Below, in pieces: positions 1-8,368 of a stretch of DNA of 64,000 bases; position 1 is the stretch's first letter, and each line of letters begins with the position of its first letter. Source of the DNA: Castellaniella sp. (GTDB lineage: Bacteria > Pseudomonadota > Gammaproteobacteria > Burkholderiales > Burkholderiaceae_B); the NCBI GenBank assembly GCA_019104865.1, contig JAHRWZ010000037.1, positions 31,007-95,006 of the forward strand. The letters are read 5' to 3'. Made by a program: the position numbers and the translations under genes. Under the pieces are notes generated by a model, which ran no database searches, was not told where the DNA came from, and saw only the letters and a program-made list of their open reading frames with translations.

Positions 1-531
1 GGCGACCCGATGGTCTTCGGGCGCGGCGGCGAGGAATTGCAGCATCTGAAGCGCCACGGCATCGCTTACGAAGTGGTCCCCGGCATCACGGCCGCCCTGG
101 CCTGCGGGGCCTATGCGGGCATTCCGCTGACGCATCGGGATCATGCGCAGACCCTGACGTTGGCCACCGCGCATCGGCAGTCCGGTGTGGCAGCGGGTCC
201 CGTCCACCCGCAGGTGGAGGGCCGGACCCTGGTGTACTACATGGGTGTCGAGCGCCTGCCCGAACTGTGCGGCCGGCTGCTGGCCGACGGCCATGCGCCC
301 GGGACGCCCTGCGCCATCGTGGAGAACGGGTCACGGCCAGAACAGAGAACCCTGCACGCCACCCTGGAAACCGTCGTGGCGCAGGCCGCCCATCACAGCA
401 TCAGGTCACCCGCTCTGGTGATCGTCGGCGGCGCGGCGGCTCTGGGCATGGAGCTGGGCTGGTTCGGAAAGACGCTGGGCGCCATCAGGCCTGAGCCGGC
501 GACGCTGCCCGCCATGGCAGCCAGCGCGTAG
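1..531 (+). CDS. cobA: Uroporphyrinogen-III C-methyltransferase, 3' part
   Basis: This is the C-terminal 176 residues of a SAM-dependent tetrapyrrole methyltransferase, which makes precorrin-2 from uroporphyrinogen III for siroheme or cobalamin. The reading frame is open from base 1, so the start lies outside the window. The visible part opens with [12 protein letters not shown], the conserved SUMT motif usually written [12 protein letters not shown], followed by the VVPGITAA and GIPLTHR motifs typical of the family. It could be the free-standing enzyme or the C-terminal domain of a CysG fusion; the missing 5' end prevents a decision. Its last 47 bases overlap the convergent chemotaxis gene. 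Confidence 0.93.
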   Translation, partial: GDPMVFGRGGEELQHLKRHGIAYEVVPGITAALACGAYAGIPLTHRDHAQTLTLATAHRQSGVAAGPVHPQVEGRTLVYYMGVERLPELCGRLLADGHAPGTPCAIVENGSRPEQRTLHATLETVVAQAAHHSIRSPALVIVGGAAALGMELGWFGKTLGAIRPEPATLPAMAASA

Positions 532-1768
532 TCTGGCGCTGCCGGTCTTCCGCGTCCAGCCGGTTCAGGGCGTCGCGCAACTGACCATACGCCGGGCGCC
601 CATGCGCCGAGATCAGCTGCCTGACCTGGTCGAATTGTTCCTGGCGGGCTACGGCCAGGACCCGGCCGCGGACGGAACGGTAATGCCGCAAGGCCTGCTC
701 GAACTGCCGGGCTCCATCGCCATCCTGGACCCGTGAGTGAAATCGGGACCAGGTGGCGTCCATCAGTTGATCGATCTGTTCGATCCGCGTGACGACCACC
801 TGAATCTGCACGTAGGAATCCGCGTTCTTGATCAGAATGTTGCAGGCGCGCATTTCTTCGACGCAAGACGACAGCACGTCGAGTTCGCGCTGGCCCGGCA
901 GCAAGGCGGACGTTTCACGCTTGAGTTCGCCGATCAGGCCCTGGATTTCACGGATCTGCGCATTGCTCGTGCCTACCCATTGGATCGATTCGGCCGCGGC
1001 GGCGGACAGCCGCTCGACATCTCCGACCATCGCCTGACTGAGCGCGGTCTGCGTCTGCGCGGCAGCCGCCAGCCCGCTGGCCGCATCGAGGGTTTCGCGC
1101 GAATGCCGGCTGATGTCGGCCAACATGGCCTCGGTCTGCCGCGAGGACTCGACTCCGACCTGGATGTCGTCGAGCACCGTGTCCAGAAAACCACCGGCGG
1201 CCGCCGTGCTGTCCGTGATGCCGGCGATCATCCGCCGGATCTGGGCGGTGGCCTCGTCGGTGCGTGCGGCCAGCTTGCGCACTTCCTCGGCGACCACCCC
1301 GAACCCCCGGCCCTGCTCGCCAGCCCGTGCGGCCTCGACGGCAGCATTCAGGGACAGCAGATTGGTCTGCATGGCGACATCCTGGATCATCCCCAGGATG
1401 GCCTCGATCTCGCCGGTATGGCGCACCACTTCACCGAAACGATCGCTCAGGCCCTGCGCCGACTGGCCCAGGGATGCGATACGCCCGGAGGTTTCCCGCA
1501 GAAGCTCGTCGCTTTTGAGCGTCAGCTGATGCATGGTATCGACCTCGGCGCGGGTCACCTGGGCCGATTGGTCCACCGCATCGATGCTGTCGGCCAGCTG
1601 ATCGACCCGGTCACGCAGCCCCGACAGGATGCCGGCCTGCTCGCGCGAGGCGGTCACGACGTTGGTAAACGAGGACATCATGCCGGCATTGCCCGCCGTG
1701 ACCTGCAGCGCCTGCGCGTCCAGCCGCTGCACAGCGGCCTTGGTCTTTCCAGATATCCGCATCGACAC
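485..1768 (-). CDS. Soluble methyl-accepting chemotaxis protein with C-terminal helical sensor-like region
   Basis: A 427-residue chemoreceptor-type protein. The signalling hairpin tip is clear around residues 135-175 ([19 protein letters not shown] followed by [15 protein letters not shown]), so it should contact CheA/CheW. I see no signal peptide or membrane segment, so it is probably cytoplasmic. After the signalling domain (from about residue 275) comes an alpha-helical region ([13 protein letters not shown], then [18 protein letters not shown]) that resembles a four-helix-bundle MCP ligand-binding domain, normally found at the N terminus. The GTG at 1768 has a purine-rich AAGGGGG upstream; an ATG two codons later at 1762 is an alternative start. 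The 3' end overlaps the convergent cobA by 47 bases. Confidence 0.9.
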   Translation of the reverse strand: MSMRISGKTKAAVQRLDAQALQVTAGNAGMMSSFTNVVTASREQAGILSGLRDRVDQLADSIDAVDQSAQVTRAEVDTMHQLTLKSDELLRETSGRIASLGQSAQGLSDRFGEVVRHTGEIEAILGMIQDVAMQTNLLSLNAAVEAARAGEQGRGFGVVAEEVRKLAARTDEATAQIRRMIAGITDSTAAAGGFLDTVLDDIQVGVESSRQTEAMLADISRHSRETLDAASGLAAAAQTQTALSQAMVGDVERLSAAAAESIQWVGTSNAQIREIQGLIGELKRETSALLPGQRELDVLSSCVEEMRACNILIKNADSYVQIQVVVTRIEQIDQLMDATWSRFHSRVQDGDGARQFEQALRHYRSVRGRVLAVARQEQFDQVRQLISAHGRPAYGQLRDALNRLDAEDRQRQTTRWLPWRAASPAQA

Positions 1769-1874
1769 GGCAGCCCCCTTATCTATCTAATGTATTAGCT
1801 TTATGCAGAATCCATCATAGTGAAACAAGCGCAGGCAAACAAACGGGGAAAACCCACCCATACGCGCGGTACGG

Positions 1875-1908
1875 GTATAAAAAAAAGTCCTGCCGGCGGG
1901 CAGGACTT
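1875..1908 (-). terminator. Rho-independent terminator of the dapA-bamC operon
   Basis: A 10-bp perfect stem (AAGTCCTGCC with GGCAGGACTT) and a 4-base loop, followed on the minus strand by a run of T (the A run at about 1879-1886 of the plus strand). It lies about 45 bases after the bamC stop. Confidence 0.9.
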
Positions 1909-1954
1909 CAGGGGATCGGGAAAACCGGCCGGCACGCGGCCGGCCGTCAGCCAA

Positions 1955-3088
1955 CTACTGGATTTCCTTCAGGTTTTTGTCCAGCACGGTCAGGATTCGG
2001 TGGGCGGTCGCGTCCGTGAGCTGCTTGCCGTTCTGATCCAGCACGGAGACCTCGCTACCGTTGCCCTGCTGGGCCACATGGATACGCAGTTTGAGCGGTT
2101 CGGCGCTGTTGCGCGAGCCAAACATACGGCCGAAGATGGTCTGCTGCTCGATCTTTTGGCCAGTGTCGGTGTCCAGATACCGGATGTAATAGTCGCCCTG
2201 GTTGCGGTTGCGGTCCTCGACCGTGAAGCGGGCGGAATCGATGGCCACCCCCACACGCCGCCAGGCGCGGTCGAAGGCTTCGTTCACCACCAGGGACGCC
2301 TGACCGGCGGCCAACTGGGCCGTGGTGCCCGGGCCCATATCACGCGTGGCGTTCTTGATGTCGGTGGCGGCCTTTTTCTGGTCGGTGCCCAGATAGACCA
2401 TCATGCGCGCCAGCATCGCGGCGTTCAGGCCCGGGTCTTCCTTGCCGAAGACCCATTTGAAAGCCGCGCCGTCCGTGGTCGGCGTTTCCACCATGTGCTG
2501 GTGGGTGACATACACTTCGGTCTTGTCGTTGACCCGTTCGATGCGGGTGGAGAAGCGATCGCGTTCACCGCTGTCGAAGACCTGATCCAGGATGCTGCCC
2601 AGCGCACTGCGCAGCCAGCCTTCGGGGATCTTCGCGCGGTTTTCCGCCCAATCGGTTTCGATCAGGCCGGTCTGGGGATTCTGGGACTGAATCGTAAAGC
2701 CCTGCTCACCCCAGAATTCGATGAGCTTGGGGTACAGGGTCTGGGCCGGCTCGCTGACAACCAGCCAGCGCAGGGTGCCATCCCGCATGACCTGAATGCC
2801 CGGCGCCTGCGGCAGTACCCGGTCGGCGGGGCTGACACTGCCCTGGGCACGCTGGCTGGCCGCATAATCGCTGAGCCGCGCCGTGCCTGCCGGGGCCTTG
2901 TAGTGCGTATTGTCGCTGGCCTGGGTCAGATCCGGCGGGACCACCAGGGGATCGCCCGTGACCGTGCTCTTGTATTCGATGGACTCGGACTGCCCGGTCA
3001 GCTGGCTCATGGTCGAGCAACCAGACAGGGCCACCAGACCGGCCAGGGTCAGGCCAGTCCAGAAAATCGGCTTGCGTTTCATCATCAT
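1955..3088 (-). CDS. bamC: Outer-membrane assembly lipoprotein BamC (NlpB)
   Basis: A 377-residue lipoprotein of the BAM complex, which folds beta-barrel proteins into the outer membrane. The N terminus is MMMKRK followed by a hydrophobic stretch and the lipobox LSGC. The mature region starts with a Ser/Gln-rich flexible segment and YKSTVTGDPLVVPPDL, like the unstructured N-terminal part of BamC that contacts BamD. Two helix-grip-like domains follow. The ATG at 3088 was chosen because it starts one base after the dapA stop and is followed at once by the signal peptide; an upstream extension would run into dapA. The dapA-bamC linkage is the same as in E. coli. Confidence 0.92.
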   Translation of the reverse strand: MMMKRKPIFWTGLTLAGLVALSGCSTMSQLTGQSESIEYKSTVTGDPLVVPPDLTQASDNTHYKAPAGTARLSDYAASQRAQGSVSPADRVLPQAPGIQVMRDGTLRWLVVSEPAQTLYPKLIEFWGEQGFTIQSQNPQTGLIETDWAENRAKIPEGWLRSALGSILDQVFDSGERDRFSTRIERVNDKTEVYVTHQHMVETPTTDGAAFKWVFGKEDPGLNAAMLARMMVYLGTDQKKAATDIKNATRDMGPGTTAQLAAGQASLVVNEAFDRAWRRVGVAIDSARFTVEDRNRNQGDYYIRYLDTDTGQKIEQQTIFGRMFGSRNSAEPLKLRIHVAQQGNGSEVSVLDQNGKQLTDATAHRILTVLDKNLKEIQ

Positions 3089-3089
3089 G

Positions 3090-3992
3090 TCAGAGGCAAC
3101 CTGCATCAATCAAGGCTTGGCGCACCACGGCGCGGTAGGAATCGGACAAGGGCGTCAGGGGCAGGCGATAGCCTAACCGGGTCAGGCCCATCTCGGCCAC
3201 AGCCCACTTCACGGGGATGGGGTTGGCTTCCAGGAAGAGCACCCGGTTCAGCGTCGCGAGCACAGTGTTCAGACGCCGGGTCTCGGGTACGTCGCCCCGC
3301 AGCGCGGCCGCGCACAATTCGTGCATCAGCCGGGGCGCGACATTGGCGGTCACGGAGATATTGCCCCGGCCGCCCAGCAGGATCAGCGCGGCGGCGGTCG
3401 GGTCGTCGCCACTGATGACATGGAACCCCGCCGGGGCGGCCGCGATCAGCTGGGCGCCGCGGGCGATATTGCCGGTGGCGTCCTTCACCCCGATGATGCC
3501 GGGCACCTGCGCCAGGCGCAGGATGGTTTCGTTGGACAGGTCGGCCACGGTGCGGCCGGGCACGTTGTACAGGATGCTGGGCAATTCGACGGATTCGGCG
3601 ATCGCCCGGAAATGCTGGTACAGGCCTTCCTGGGTGGGCTTGTTGTAGTACGGCACGACCGTCAGGCCCGCCGCCGCGCCCGCCGCGTAGGCATGGCGCT
3701 GCAATTCGATGGCTTCGGCCGTGGAATTGCCGCCCGTCCCGGCGATGATGGGGATGCGCCCATCGGCGTGACGCACGGCCAGCTCGATGAGTTCGGCTTG
3801 TTCCTGCACCGTCACGGTCGGCGATTCGCCGGACGTGCCGACGATCACGAGGGCATCGGTGCCCTGCCCGACATGCCAGTCGATCAGTTTTCGAAAGGCC
3901 TCCAGGTCCAGTTGCCCGTCGGGATGCATGGGCGTAACCAGGGCCACCATGCTACCCTGAAAGACTGGAAGGGATGAATCCGCGCCGGCCAT
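3090..3992 (-). CDS. dapA: 4-hydroxy-tetrahydrodipicolinate synthase
   Basis: A 300-residue class I aldolase that condenses pyruvate with aspartate semialdehyde, the first committed step of lysine and meso-diaminopimelate synthesis. Family motifs are visible in order: [44 protein letters not shown] (with the catalytic Tyr) and GVKDATGNI (with the Schiff-base Lys). The start at 3992 ([14 protein letters not shown]) fits the usual family N terminus; an in-frame ATG at 4025 would add 11 residues. It is transcribed together with bamC. Confidence 0.96.
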   Translation of the reverse strand: MAGADSSLPVFQGSMVALVTPMHPDGQLDLEAFRKLIDWHVGQGTDALVIVGTSGESPTVTVQEQAELIELAVRHADGRIPIIAGTGGNSTAEAIELQRHAYAAGAAAGLTVVPYYNKPTQEGLYQHFRAIAESVELPSILYNVPGRTVADLSNETILRLAQVPGIIGVKDATGNIARGAQLIAAAPAGFHVISGDDPTAAALILLGGRGNISVTANVAPRLMHELCAAALRGDVPETRRLNTVLATLNRVLFLEANPIPVKWAVAEMGLTRLGYRLPLTPLSDSYRAVVRQALIDAGCL

Positions 3993-4074
3993 GATGAGGA
4001 ATGTCTCCGAAAAACGCCCGGGCAATATCCCAGGCGAAATAAAAAACCAAGTTTACCGGATTCGCGTCGCCAAT

Positions 4075-4725
4075 CTATAAAAATCGGTTGACGATCCATT
4101 CGCCCAGCTGCAGCAGGGGCGCCATCAGCGGCCAGAGCCAGCCGGTCATCATCAGCACGACCAGGATCACCAGCCCGTAGGGCTCGATCCGACCATACTG
4201 CCAGGCCATGCGCGGCGGCAACAAGCTGAAGACGACGCGCCCGCCGTCCAGGGGCGGCAGGGGAATGAGATTGAGCGCCATGAGGATCAGGTTCACCTGC
4301 ACCCCGGCATGCGCCATCCGGGACCAGAAGTCGCTGCCACTCTGGATCAGGCCCATCGACAGCATCAGGCGCCACAGCAGGACCCAGGCGATCGCCATGA
4401 ACAGATTGGACGCGGGGCCGGCCAGTGCGACCCACAGCATGTCCTGCTTGGGACGGCGCAGGCGGCTCCAGTCGACCGGCACCGGCTTGGCCCAGCCAAA
4501 CAGCAGCCCGCCCCCCATGAAACGCGTGACAAACAGCAGGACCAGCGGCACCACGATCGTGCCCACGGGATCGATGTGGCGCAGCGGATTCAGGCTGATG
4601 CGACCGGCCTGCTGCGCGGTCGGGTCGCCAAAGAAGCGGGCGACATACCCATGCGCCGCCTCGTGCAGCGTGATGGCGAACAGCACGGGCAGGGCGTAGA
4701 CCGCGATGGTCTGGATGAGTTGATC
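4075..4725 (-). CDS. Site-2-protease-family membrane metallopeptidase (M50)
   Basis: A 216-residue polytopic membrane protein. The zinc motif HEAAH is at about residues 22-26 inside the first membrane segment, and the third-ligand region is NLIPLPPLDGGRV, so it belongs to the short YwhC/FtsH-associated-like subgroup of M50 proteases that lack a PDZ domain. The substrate is unknown. The start at 4725 (MDQLIQTIAVYALPV) was preferred over an in-frame ATG 16 codons upstream because the upstream residues look non-coding; no strong ribosome-binding site supports either. It lies 82 bases upstream of dapA on the same strand and may be co-transcribed with it. Confidence 0.9.
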   Translation of the reverse strand, partial: DQLIQTIAVYALPVLFAITLHEAAHGYVARFFGDPTAQQAGRISLNPLRHIDPVGTIVVPLVLLFVTRFMGGGLLFGWAKPVPVDWSRLRRPKQDMLWVALAGPASNLFMAIAWVLLWRLMLSMGLIQSGSDFWSRMAHAGVQVNLILMALNLIPLPPLDGGRVVFSLLPPRMAWQYGRIEPYGLVILVVLMMTGWLWPLMAPLLQLGEWIVNRFL

Positions 4726-4782
4726 CATGGGAGAGCTTGCGTGGATGCCGGCCCGCGCCGGCAATCCCCGCAAGCATAACCG

Positions 4783-5409
4783 CTATTGCAAGCCCAGCGT
4801 GGCCGGGTCGCCCCGCCCCACCCGCACGACCTGCGGAACCGCGCCGGTCAGATCGATGACGGTGGTGAAATCGAAGGGGCAGGCACCGCCATCGACGATC
4901 GCGGCCAGATCATGCTGATAGCGCGCCAGGATGTCCTGCGCGTCGTTGAGCGGCAGGGTTTCGCCTTCCGGGATGAGCGTGGTGGACAGCAGCGGCGAGC
5001 CCACCGCATCGATCAGTGCCCGCGTCACCCGATGGTCCGGCACCCGGATGCCGATGGTCTTGCGCGAGGGGTGCGAAACCCGCCGCGGGACTTCCTTGGT
5101 GGCTTCCAGGATGAAGGTCCAGGGCCCGGGGGTAGCCAGCTTCAGCAGGCGATAGTGGGTGTTCTCGACCTTGGCGAAATGGCTGATTTCCGCCAGATCG
5201 CGGCACAACAGCGTCAGGTGGTGGCGTTCGTCCAGCCCCCGCAGCCGACGCAGGCCTTCGGCTGCCGCCTTGTCGTCCAGCCGCGCCACGACGGCATAGC
5301 TGGAATCGGTCGGAACGGCCACCAGCCCCCCCTGCGACAGCAGTTCGCCGGCTTGCTGCAACAGCCGGGACTGCGGGTTTTCAGGATGGACGACGAAGAT
5401 CTGTGCCAT
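4783..5409 (-). CDS. Sua5/YciO/YrdC-family protein (threonylcarbamoyl-AMP synthase-like)
   Basis: A 208-residue protein with the YrdC fold. It has the nucleotide/tRNA-binding motifs PTDSSYAVVARLDD, KLATPGPWTFILEATKEVP and KTIGIRVPDH. The family makes threonylcarbamoyl-AMP for the t6A37 modification of ANN-decoding tRNAs. The sequence style (PTDSSYA rather than PTDTVYG) suggests the YciO branch, whose role is less certain. The ATG at 5409 follows AAGGAA at good spacing. It is the last host gene before tRNA-His and the prophage. Confidence 0.9.
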   Translation of the reverse strand: MAQIFVVHPENPQSRLLQQAGELLSQGGLVAVPTDSSYAVVARLDDKAAAEGLRRLRGLDERHHLTLLCRDLAEISHFAKVENTHYRLLKLATPGPWTFILEATKEVPRRVSHPSRKTIGIRVPDHRVTRALIDAVGSPLLSTTLIPEGETLPLNDAQDILARYQHDLAAIVDGGACPFDFTTVIDLTGAVPQVVRVGRGDPATLGLQ

Positions 5410-5568
5410 GAACGGTTCCTTTTTTGGAGGAGAGACCCAGCCGACACCGGCCCGGCCCATTGAAATCCATCAAGCCGATAACATGACCCAAAACGCGCGG
5501 GCAATCAAGAGCAGGCCCCCAGTCCTGCAAAAGGTTTTCTGGCATGCTAGAATCTTCCTTCTTTCTGT

Positions 5569-5645
5569 GGTGACCGTAGCTCAGTTGGTAGAGTCCCGGA
5601 TTGTGATTCCGGTTGTCGTGGGTTCGAGCCCCATCGGTCACCCCA
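5569..5645 (+). tRNA. tRNA-His (anticodon GTG), prophage integration target
   Basis: This 77-nt gene has the histidine-specific extra 5' G (5569) facing C73, a 7-bp acceptor stem (GTGACCG with CGGTCAC), the D-arm TAGCTCAGTTGGTAGA, anticodon GTG at 5603-5605, the T-arm GGGTTCGAGCCCC and an encoded CCA. The 3' 50 bases are duplicated at the far end of the prophage. The gene is therefore probably a host-5'/phage-3' hybrid restored to full length by the integration. Confidence 0.98.
5596..5645 (+). repeat. attL core (50-bp direct repeat)
   Basis: The 50 bases from the anticodon stem to the CCA end of tRNA-His are identical to 52383-52432. Identity stops sharply on both sides (C versus A before the repeat, A versus T after it). 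This defines the crossover region used by the phage integrase. Confidence 0.97.
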
Positions 5646-5685
5646 ATATTCATGCGGGTTTTGAGCCACCAGCCAAAACCAAAAA

Positions 5686-5714
5686 TGGTGACAAGAAACC
5701 GAATTGGTGACATG
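5686..5714. promoter_or_regulatory. Candidate integrase arm-type sites, left side
   Basis: TGGTGACA occurs twice, at 5686-5693 and 5705-5712. The second copy lies in the 13-mer AATTGGTGACATG (5702-5714), whose exact inverse is at 52335-52347 on the other flank. In the circular phage these copies would flank the att core symmetrically, as expected for binding by the N-terminal domain of Int. This is inferred from repeat symmetry. Confidence 0.6.
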
Positions 5715-5724
5715 CACCGAAATC

Positions 5725-5750
5725 AGCCCGCCATCGAGCGGGCTTTTTTG
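5725..5750 (+). terminator. Terminator downstream of tRNA-His, on the phage side
   Basis: AGCCCGC and GCGGGCT pair around a 6-base loop and are followed by six T. It reads in the tRNA direction, so it can end tRNA-His transcription after integration and block host transcription from entering the convergent phage late operon. Confidence 0.85.
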
Positions 5751-5838
5751 CGTCTGCCATTTTTGATACAGTGCTGCTCGTTTTACGTGAAGATCTATCG
5801 TCCCAGCGACTCGTAGGCCTTCTCGCATGCGGTCCCGG

Positions 5839-6198
5839 CTACCAGTGACGTCCACCAAACAATCGTACCCCCAGCCACCACGCCCAGCGTTGAATCCAAC
5901 TCACGCCGGTAGCCGCCATGGCCTCGCGCAGGATTGCATCGGCGCCGGCGCGACTGGTGCGATGAACAGAATAGAGCCAATCGTGGACGGATGCCGGGGC
6001 CTGGGCAATGTTGCCAAACCAGGCATACGCAAACGGCAGCCGCGGAACCGATCCGAAATCGGTCACGAACCCCTCGGGCACGACGATCAGATGCGGCACA
6101 ATGTCTGATTCGTACAGAAGGGGCGCAAGAACGCGCCAACGGCCGCCGCCTTCTGAGTCGACTTCCTCGACCCGAAGCCTATTGAGGAACCGCGCCAC
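5839..6198 (-). CDS. DUF1353 phage protein
   Basis: A 119-residue protein with the DUF1353 signature VVPEGFVTDFGSVPR in the middle, followed by a His/Asp-containing helix (SVHDWLYS). The family is common in tailed phages next to lysis genes; its function is unknown. I chose the GTG at 6198 because GGGAG lies seven bases upstream; the longer reading from a TTG at 6225 lacks this. It overlaps the upstream lipoprotein gene by 20 bases and is the last gene of the late operon. Confidence 0.8.
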   Translation of the reverse strand: MARFLNRLRVEEVDSEGGGRWRVLAPLLYESDIVPHLIVVPEGFVTDFGSVPRLPFAYAWFGNIAQAPASVHDWLYSVHRTSRAGADAILREAMAATGVSWIQRWAWWLGVRLFGGRHW

Positions 6199-6634
6199 TG
6201 GCCGCTCCCGGTTGAGCCTGAGCAATCAGGATGTTTGCCGCGGTCTGCACACCAGCCAGGGACAGCAGCAGCGCATTACGTGACGACGCGTTCAGGCTCG
6301 AATTGGCGATGATCCCGGAGAGAACCGGAATCGTGGCGTTGAGCATCCCCTGAGCCGTGGCGCTGGTGGCACTCGCGGTCGCCCCGCAGAACAGGTTCGC
6401 CGCCTGGCCAGCCTGGGAAAGCTTGGCTTGATCGTTCGCAGACAGCGGCGGACTCAAAAGCGTAGCCTGGGCCTGCACCGATGCAATCGTAGGCTGCACG
6501 ACTGCGCAGACCTTCCCCGCCGTCGCGGAAAACGAGGCCACAGCCTGATCGGTCTGCGGCACCGAGGCGCATCCGGCCAGGAACATGACGGGCACAAAAA
6601 AAGCGGCCAGGGCCGCGATACGGGTGTTTCGCAT
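6179..6634 (-). CDS. Phage lipoprotein near the lysis cassette
   Basis: A 151-residue protein with a signal peptide and lipobox LAGC (Cys22). The mature part is rich in Ala, Ser and Gln and predicted helical (SATAGKVCAVVQPTIA and ANLFCGATASATSATA). I do not recognise the family. Its location after holin and lysin genes suggests a role in the late stage of lysis or in the envelope, such as spanin-like or superinfection functions, but no spanin architecture is evident. Confidence 0.75.
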   Translation of the reverse strand: MRNTRIAALAAFFVPVMFLAGCASVPQTDQAVASFSATAGKVCAVVQPTIASVQAQATLLSPPLSANDQAKLSQAGQAANLFCGATASATSATAQGMLNATIPVLSGIIANSSLNASSRNALLLSLAGVQTAANILIAQAQPGAASGAVPQ

Positions 6635-6642
6635 GGTAGATC

Positions 6643-6951
6643 CTATGGGGTAAGTTTGATCACGGCAGCAGCCGTGTTTGAGACTGCGCCAGCTACGGCG
6701 CCCACATCCGCGGACTGGGCCGTAATCGGTTTGGATGCCGACACGTCCTGTTCGCGGAAGTCCAGCGTGAGAGAGCCGTCAGACTGGCGCGTGGCGTGCA
6801 CAGACACTGCGCCCACATCGCGGCTGGACTTCACGATGGCTTCGCAGCACGTCATTTGCCCGGTCACCGAATCGGTGTAGGGGCGCACGGTGTACGAGCT
6901 CGTACCAGCACAGCCCGAGAGCATCAGACAGGCGAGGACGACGGCTTTCAT
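6643..6951 (-). CDS. Small phage lipoprotein (possible outer spanin-like)
   Basis: A 102-residue protein starting MKAVVLACLMLSGC, which is a very short signal peptide with lipobox Cys14. The mature part contains a CC pair and ends in an Ala/Val-rich stretch (DVGAVAGAVSNTAAAVIKL). The start at 6951 overlaps the holin stop by an ATGA, indicating translational coupling; the longer open frame upstream is the shadow of the holin gene. Unknown family; the position immediately after the holin is where an outer spanin could be. Confidence 0.72.
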   Translation of the reverse strand: MKAVVLACLMLSGCAGTSSYTVRPYTDSVTGQMTCCEAIVKSSRDVGAVSVHATRQSDGSLTLDFREQDVSASKPITAQSADVGAVAGAVSNTAAAVIKLTP

Positions 6952-7175
6952 TGCGCGGGCGGGGTCGGTACCGTAGGTGCTGCAGGCGCCACACCAGAGC
7001 GATTGTTGAGCCAGTTGATGCCCGCGTGCACGACAGCGACGATGACGCCAGCCACGAGCGCGGAGACGCTTTCGGGCACCGGCTGCGGACAGCCGGACAG
7101 CAGCCATTCAACCGCCGGAACGATGGACGCGGCTGTGACTGTTATGCCGCTCGATACAAGAATCGGATTTGCCAT
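6948..7175 (-). CDS. Putative holin
   Basis: A 75-residue protein with two hydrophobic segments (ILVSSGITVTAASIVPAVEW and VSALVAGVIVAVVHAGINWL) and a Pro/Ala-rich hydrophilic tail, consistent with a small holin that permeabilises the inner membrane at lysis time. The ATG at 7175 has GGAG six bases upstream. It lies just downstream of the endolysin. A small in-frame-shifted peptide at 7108-7239 overlaps it and is not called. Confidence 0.75.
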   Translation of the reverse strand: MANPILVSSGITVTAASIVPAVEWLLSGCPQPVPESVSALVAGVIVAVVHAGINWLNNRSGVAPAAPTVPTPPAQ

Positions 7176-7235
7176 TGCATGCTCCAAAAATGGCCCGAAG
7201 GCCGAAGTACCAGAAAACGAGAAGGTCGGACCAAA

Positions 7236-7769
7236 TCATGAGAGTGCCGCCAGTGCGATGCCGTACCGACGTTGGCGATCCGCGAGACCGTTCAGGCCGC
7301 CGTTGATGCGGCGTGTGACGGCCTCGACGCTGCCGGTGTCGGCAAGCTCGTTGCAGCCGTGCGTGGCCCACCACCAGGCCGCAGACCGGGCGGCATAGCC
7401 GTCTTGCTGGAGCAGACTCGGGGTGGTGACGAAATCCACGCCCAGCGCCTCAGAAACGGCCTCGTAGTTGGATCGGCCGGTGATCTGGATGAGTCCCCGA
7501 CCACGGAACCGGCTGCCATCCCCGGGCTGCGTATTGCCCAGATCCTGGCGTCCCTCGTACGCACGCTGTGCAGCCGTGGGACCCCATATTTCGGCGGTGT
7601 AGACGAACCCCATGGATTCGTGTCCAGCCTGAGCGATGAACATCGCCGCACGCTGAGGCGACACGATGGCACGCTCGAACATCGCGGCTTCGACGACGCT
7701 GTACCAGCGTTCGGTCATGGCGATACTGAGGCCCGCGGCCGCGTGAAACTGCCCTTTGGTCATCGTCAC
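7236..7769 (-). CDS. Endolysin, glycoside hydrolase family 19
   Basis: A peptidoglycan-degrading enzyme of about 177 residues. The GH19 (chitinase class I-like lysozyme) signature GDGSRFRGRGLIQITGRSNY is at residues 83-102. The probable catalytic glutamates are E51 in GHES and E60 in YTAEIW. No signal peptide is visible, so release should depend on the holin. The GTG at 7769 overlaps the upstream stop (GTGA); an ATG two codons in (7763) is equally possible. It is the main lysis enzyme of the phage. Confidence 0.93.
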   Translation of the reverse strand: MTMTKGQFHAAAGLSIAMTERWYSVVEAAMFERAIVSPQRAAMFIAQAGHESMGFVYTAEIWGPTAAQRAYEGRQDLGNTQPGDGSRFRGRGLIQITGRSNYEAVSEALGVDFVTTPSLLQQDGYAARSAAWWWATHGCNELADTGSVEAVTRRINGGLNGLADRQRRYGIALAALS

Positions 7770-8368
7770 GCCCGCGCCTTCGCGTGCTGCGCCGCCATGT
7801 GTTCGGCCAGCAGCTCAGCCTGGAACCGCGCCACGGCGTCCGGATCGGTGAAAATGGTCTGGGTGTTGTTCTGAGCCTTGTACCCGGAGCCACCCGCTTT
7901 CCCGGACACAACGAACGTACCTTCGCCCGACATGGACCAGTTCGTAGACCCCTCACCGCCCACTCGGCCGTCCGCCACGAAGCCCTTGGTGTGGCTGATC
8001 TGGTGCGTGGCCGACTGGCCGATCACGAGGTGGGTGGAGAACGCGATCGGATCCTGCGCGGCGTCCGATTCCAGCAGCCGTTTTTCGTGCACACCGCCCG
8101 CCTGCGACTTGTCCAGCGTGATGACCGTGGTGATGCTGGGGTCGTGGACGATTTTCATCACGAGGTCGTTCAGCTCGTCATCGTCGTACCCGAACATGTT
8201 GAGATACAGACTCACGGTCACCCGCGACAGGACGTGCTTCAGGATCTCGTGCACGTTGTCCCGGCCCACGTAGAACAGATGCCAGTCGGTGCTGGCGTTC
8301 GGCGAGAACTGGCCTTCCCGGGTGTAGGGTTGCAGGTCGGCGAGCGTGAAATCTTGCAGCGTACTCAT
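7766..8368 (-). CDS. Single-HKD phospholipase-D-like protein in the lysis cassette
   Basis: A 200-residue protein with one perfect HxKx4Dx6GSxN motif: H126, K128, D133 and GSTN at 140-143. Single-motif members such as the Nuc/BfiL type are usually dimeric phosphodiesterases acting on DNA or phospholipid. No signal peptide is seen. The start at 8368 overlaps the upstream gene by ATGA; the open frame upstream of it is non-coding shadow. Placed between a coiled-coil membrane protein and the endolysin, it could cleave phospholipids at lysis or degrade DNA. The motif makes the fold secure; the substrate is not. Confidence 0.85.
   Translation of the reverse strand: MSTLQDFTLADLQPYTREGQFSPNASTDWHLFYVGRDNVHEILKHVLSRVTVSLYLNMFGYDDDELNDLVMKIVHDPSITTVITLDKSQAGGVHEKRLLESDAAQDPIAFSTHLVIGQSATHQISHTKGFVADGRVGGEGSTNWSMSGEGTFVVSGKAGGSGYKAQNNTQTIFTDPDAVARFQAELLAEHMAAQHAKARA

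Noticed and set aside
737..1798. 353-codon plus-strand open frame opposite the chemotaxis gene
   Set aside because: It is the antisense shadow of the MCP coding sequence; the minus-strand product has clear MCP motifs and the plus-strand product matches nothing.
1820..3415. 531-codon plus-strand open frame opposite bamC and dapA
   Set aside because: High-GC antisense shadow; it spans two well-recognised genes and an intergenic terminator.
7108..7239. 43-codon minus-strand frame with a hydrophobic start overlapping the holin gene
   Set aside because: It overlaps the endolysin stop and most of the holin start region, and its C-terminal half is just the holin gene in another frame. Could be an antiholin, but evidence is too thin.
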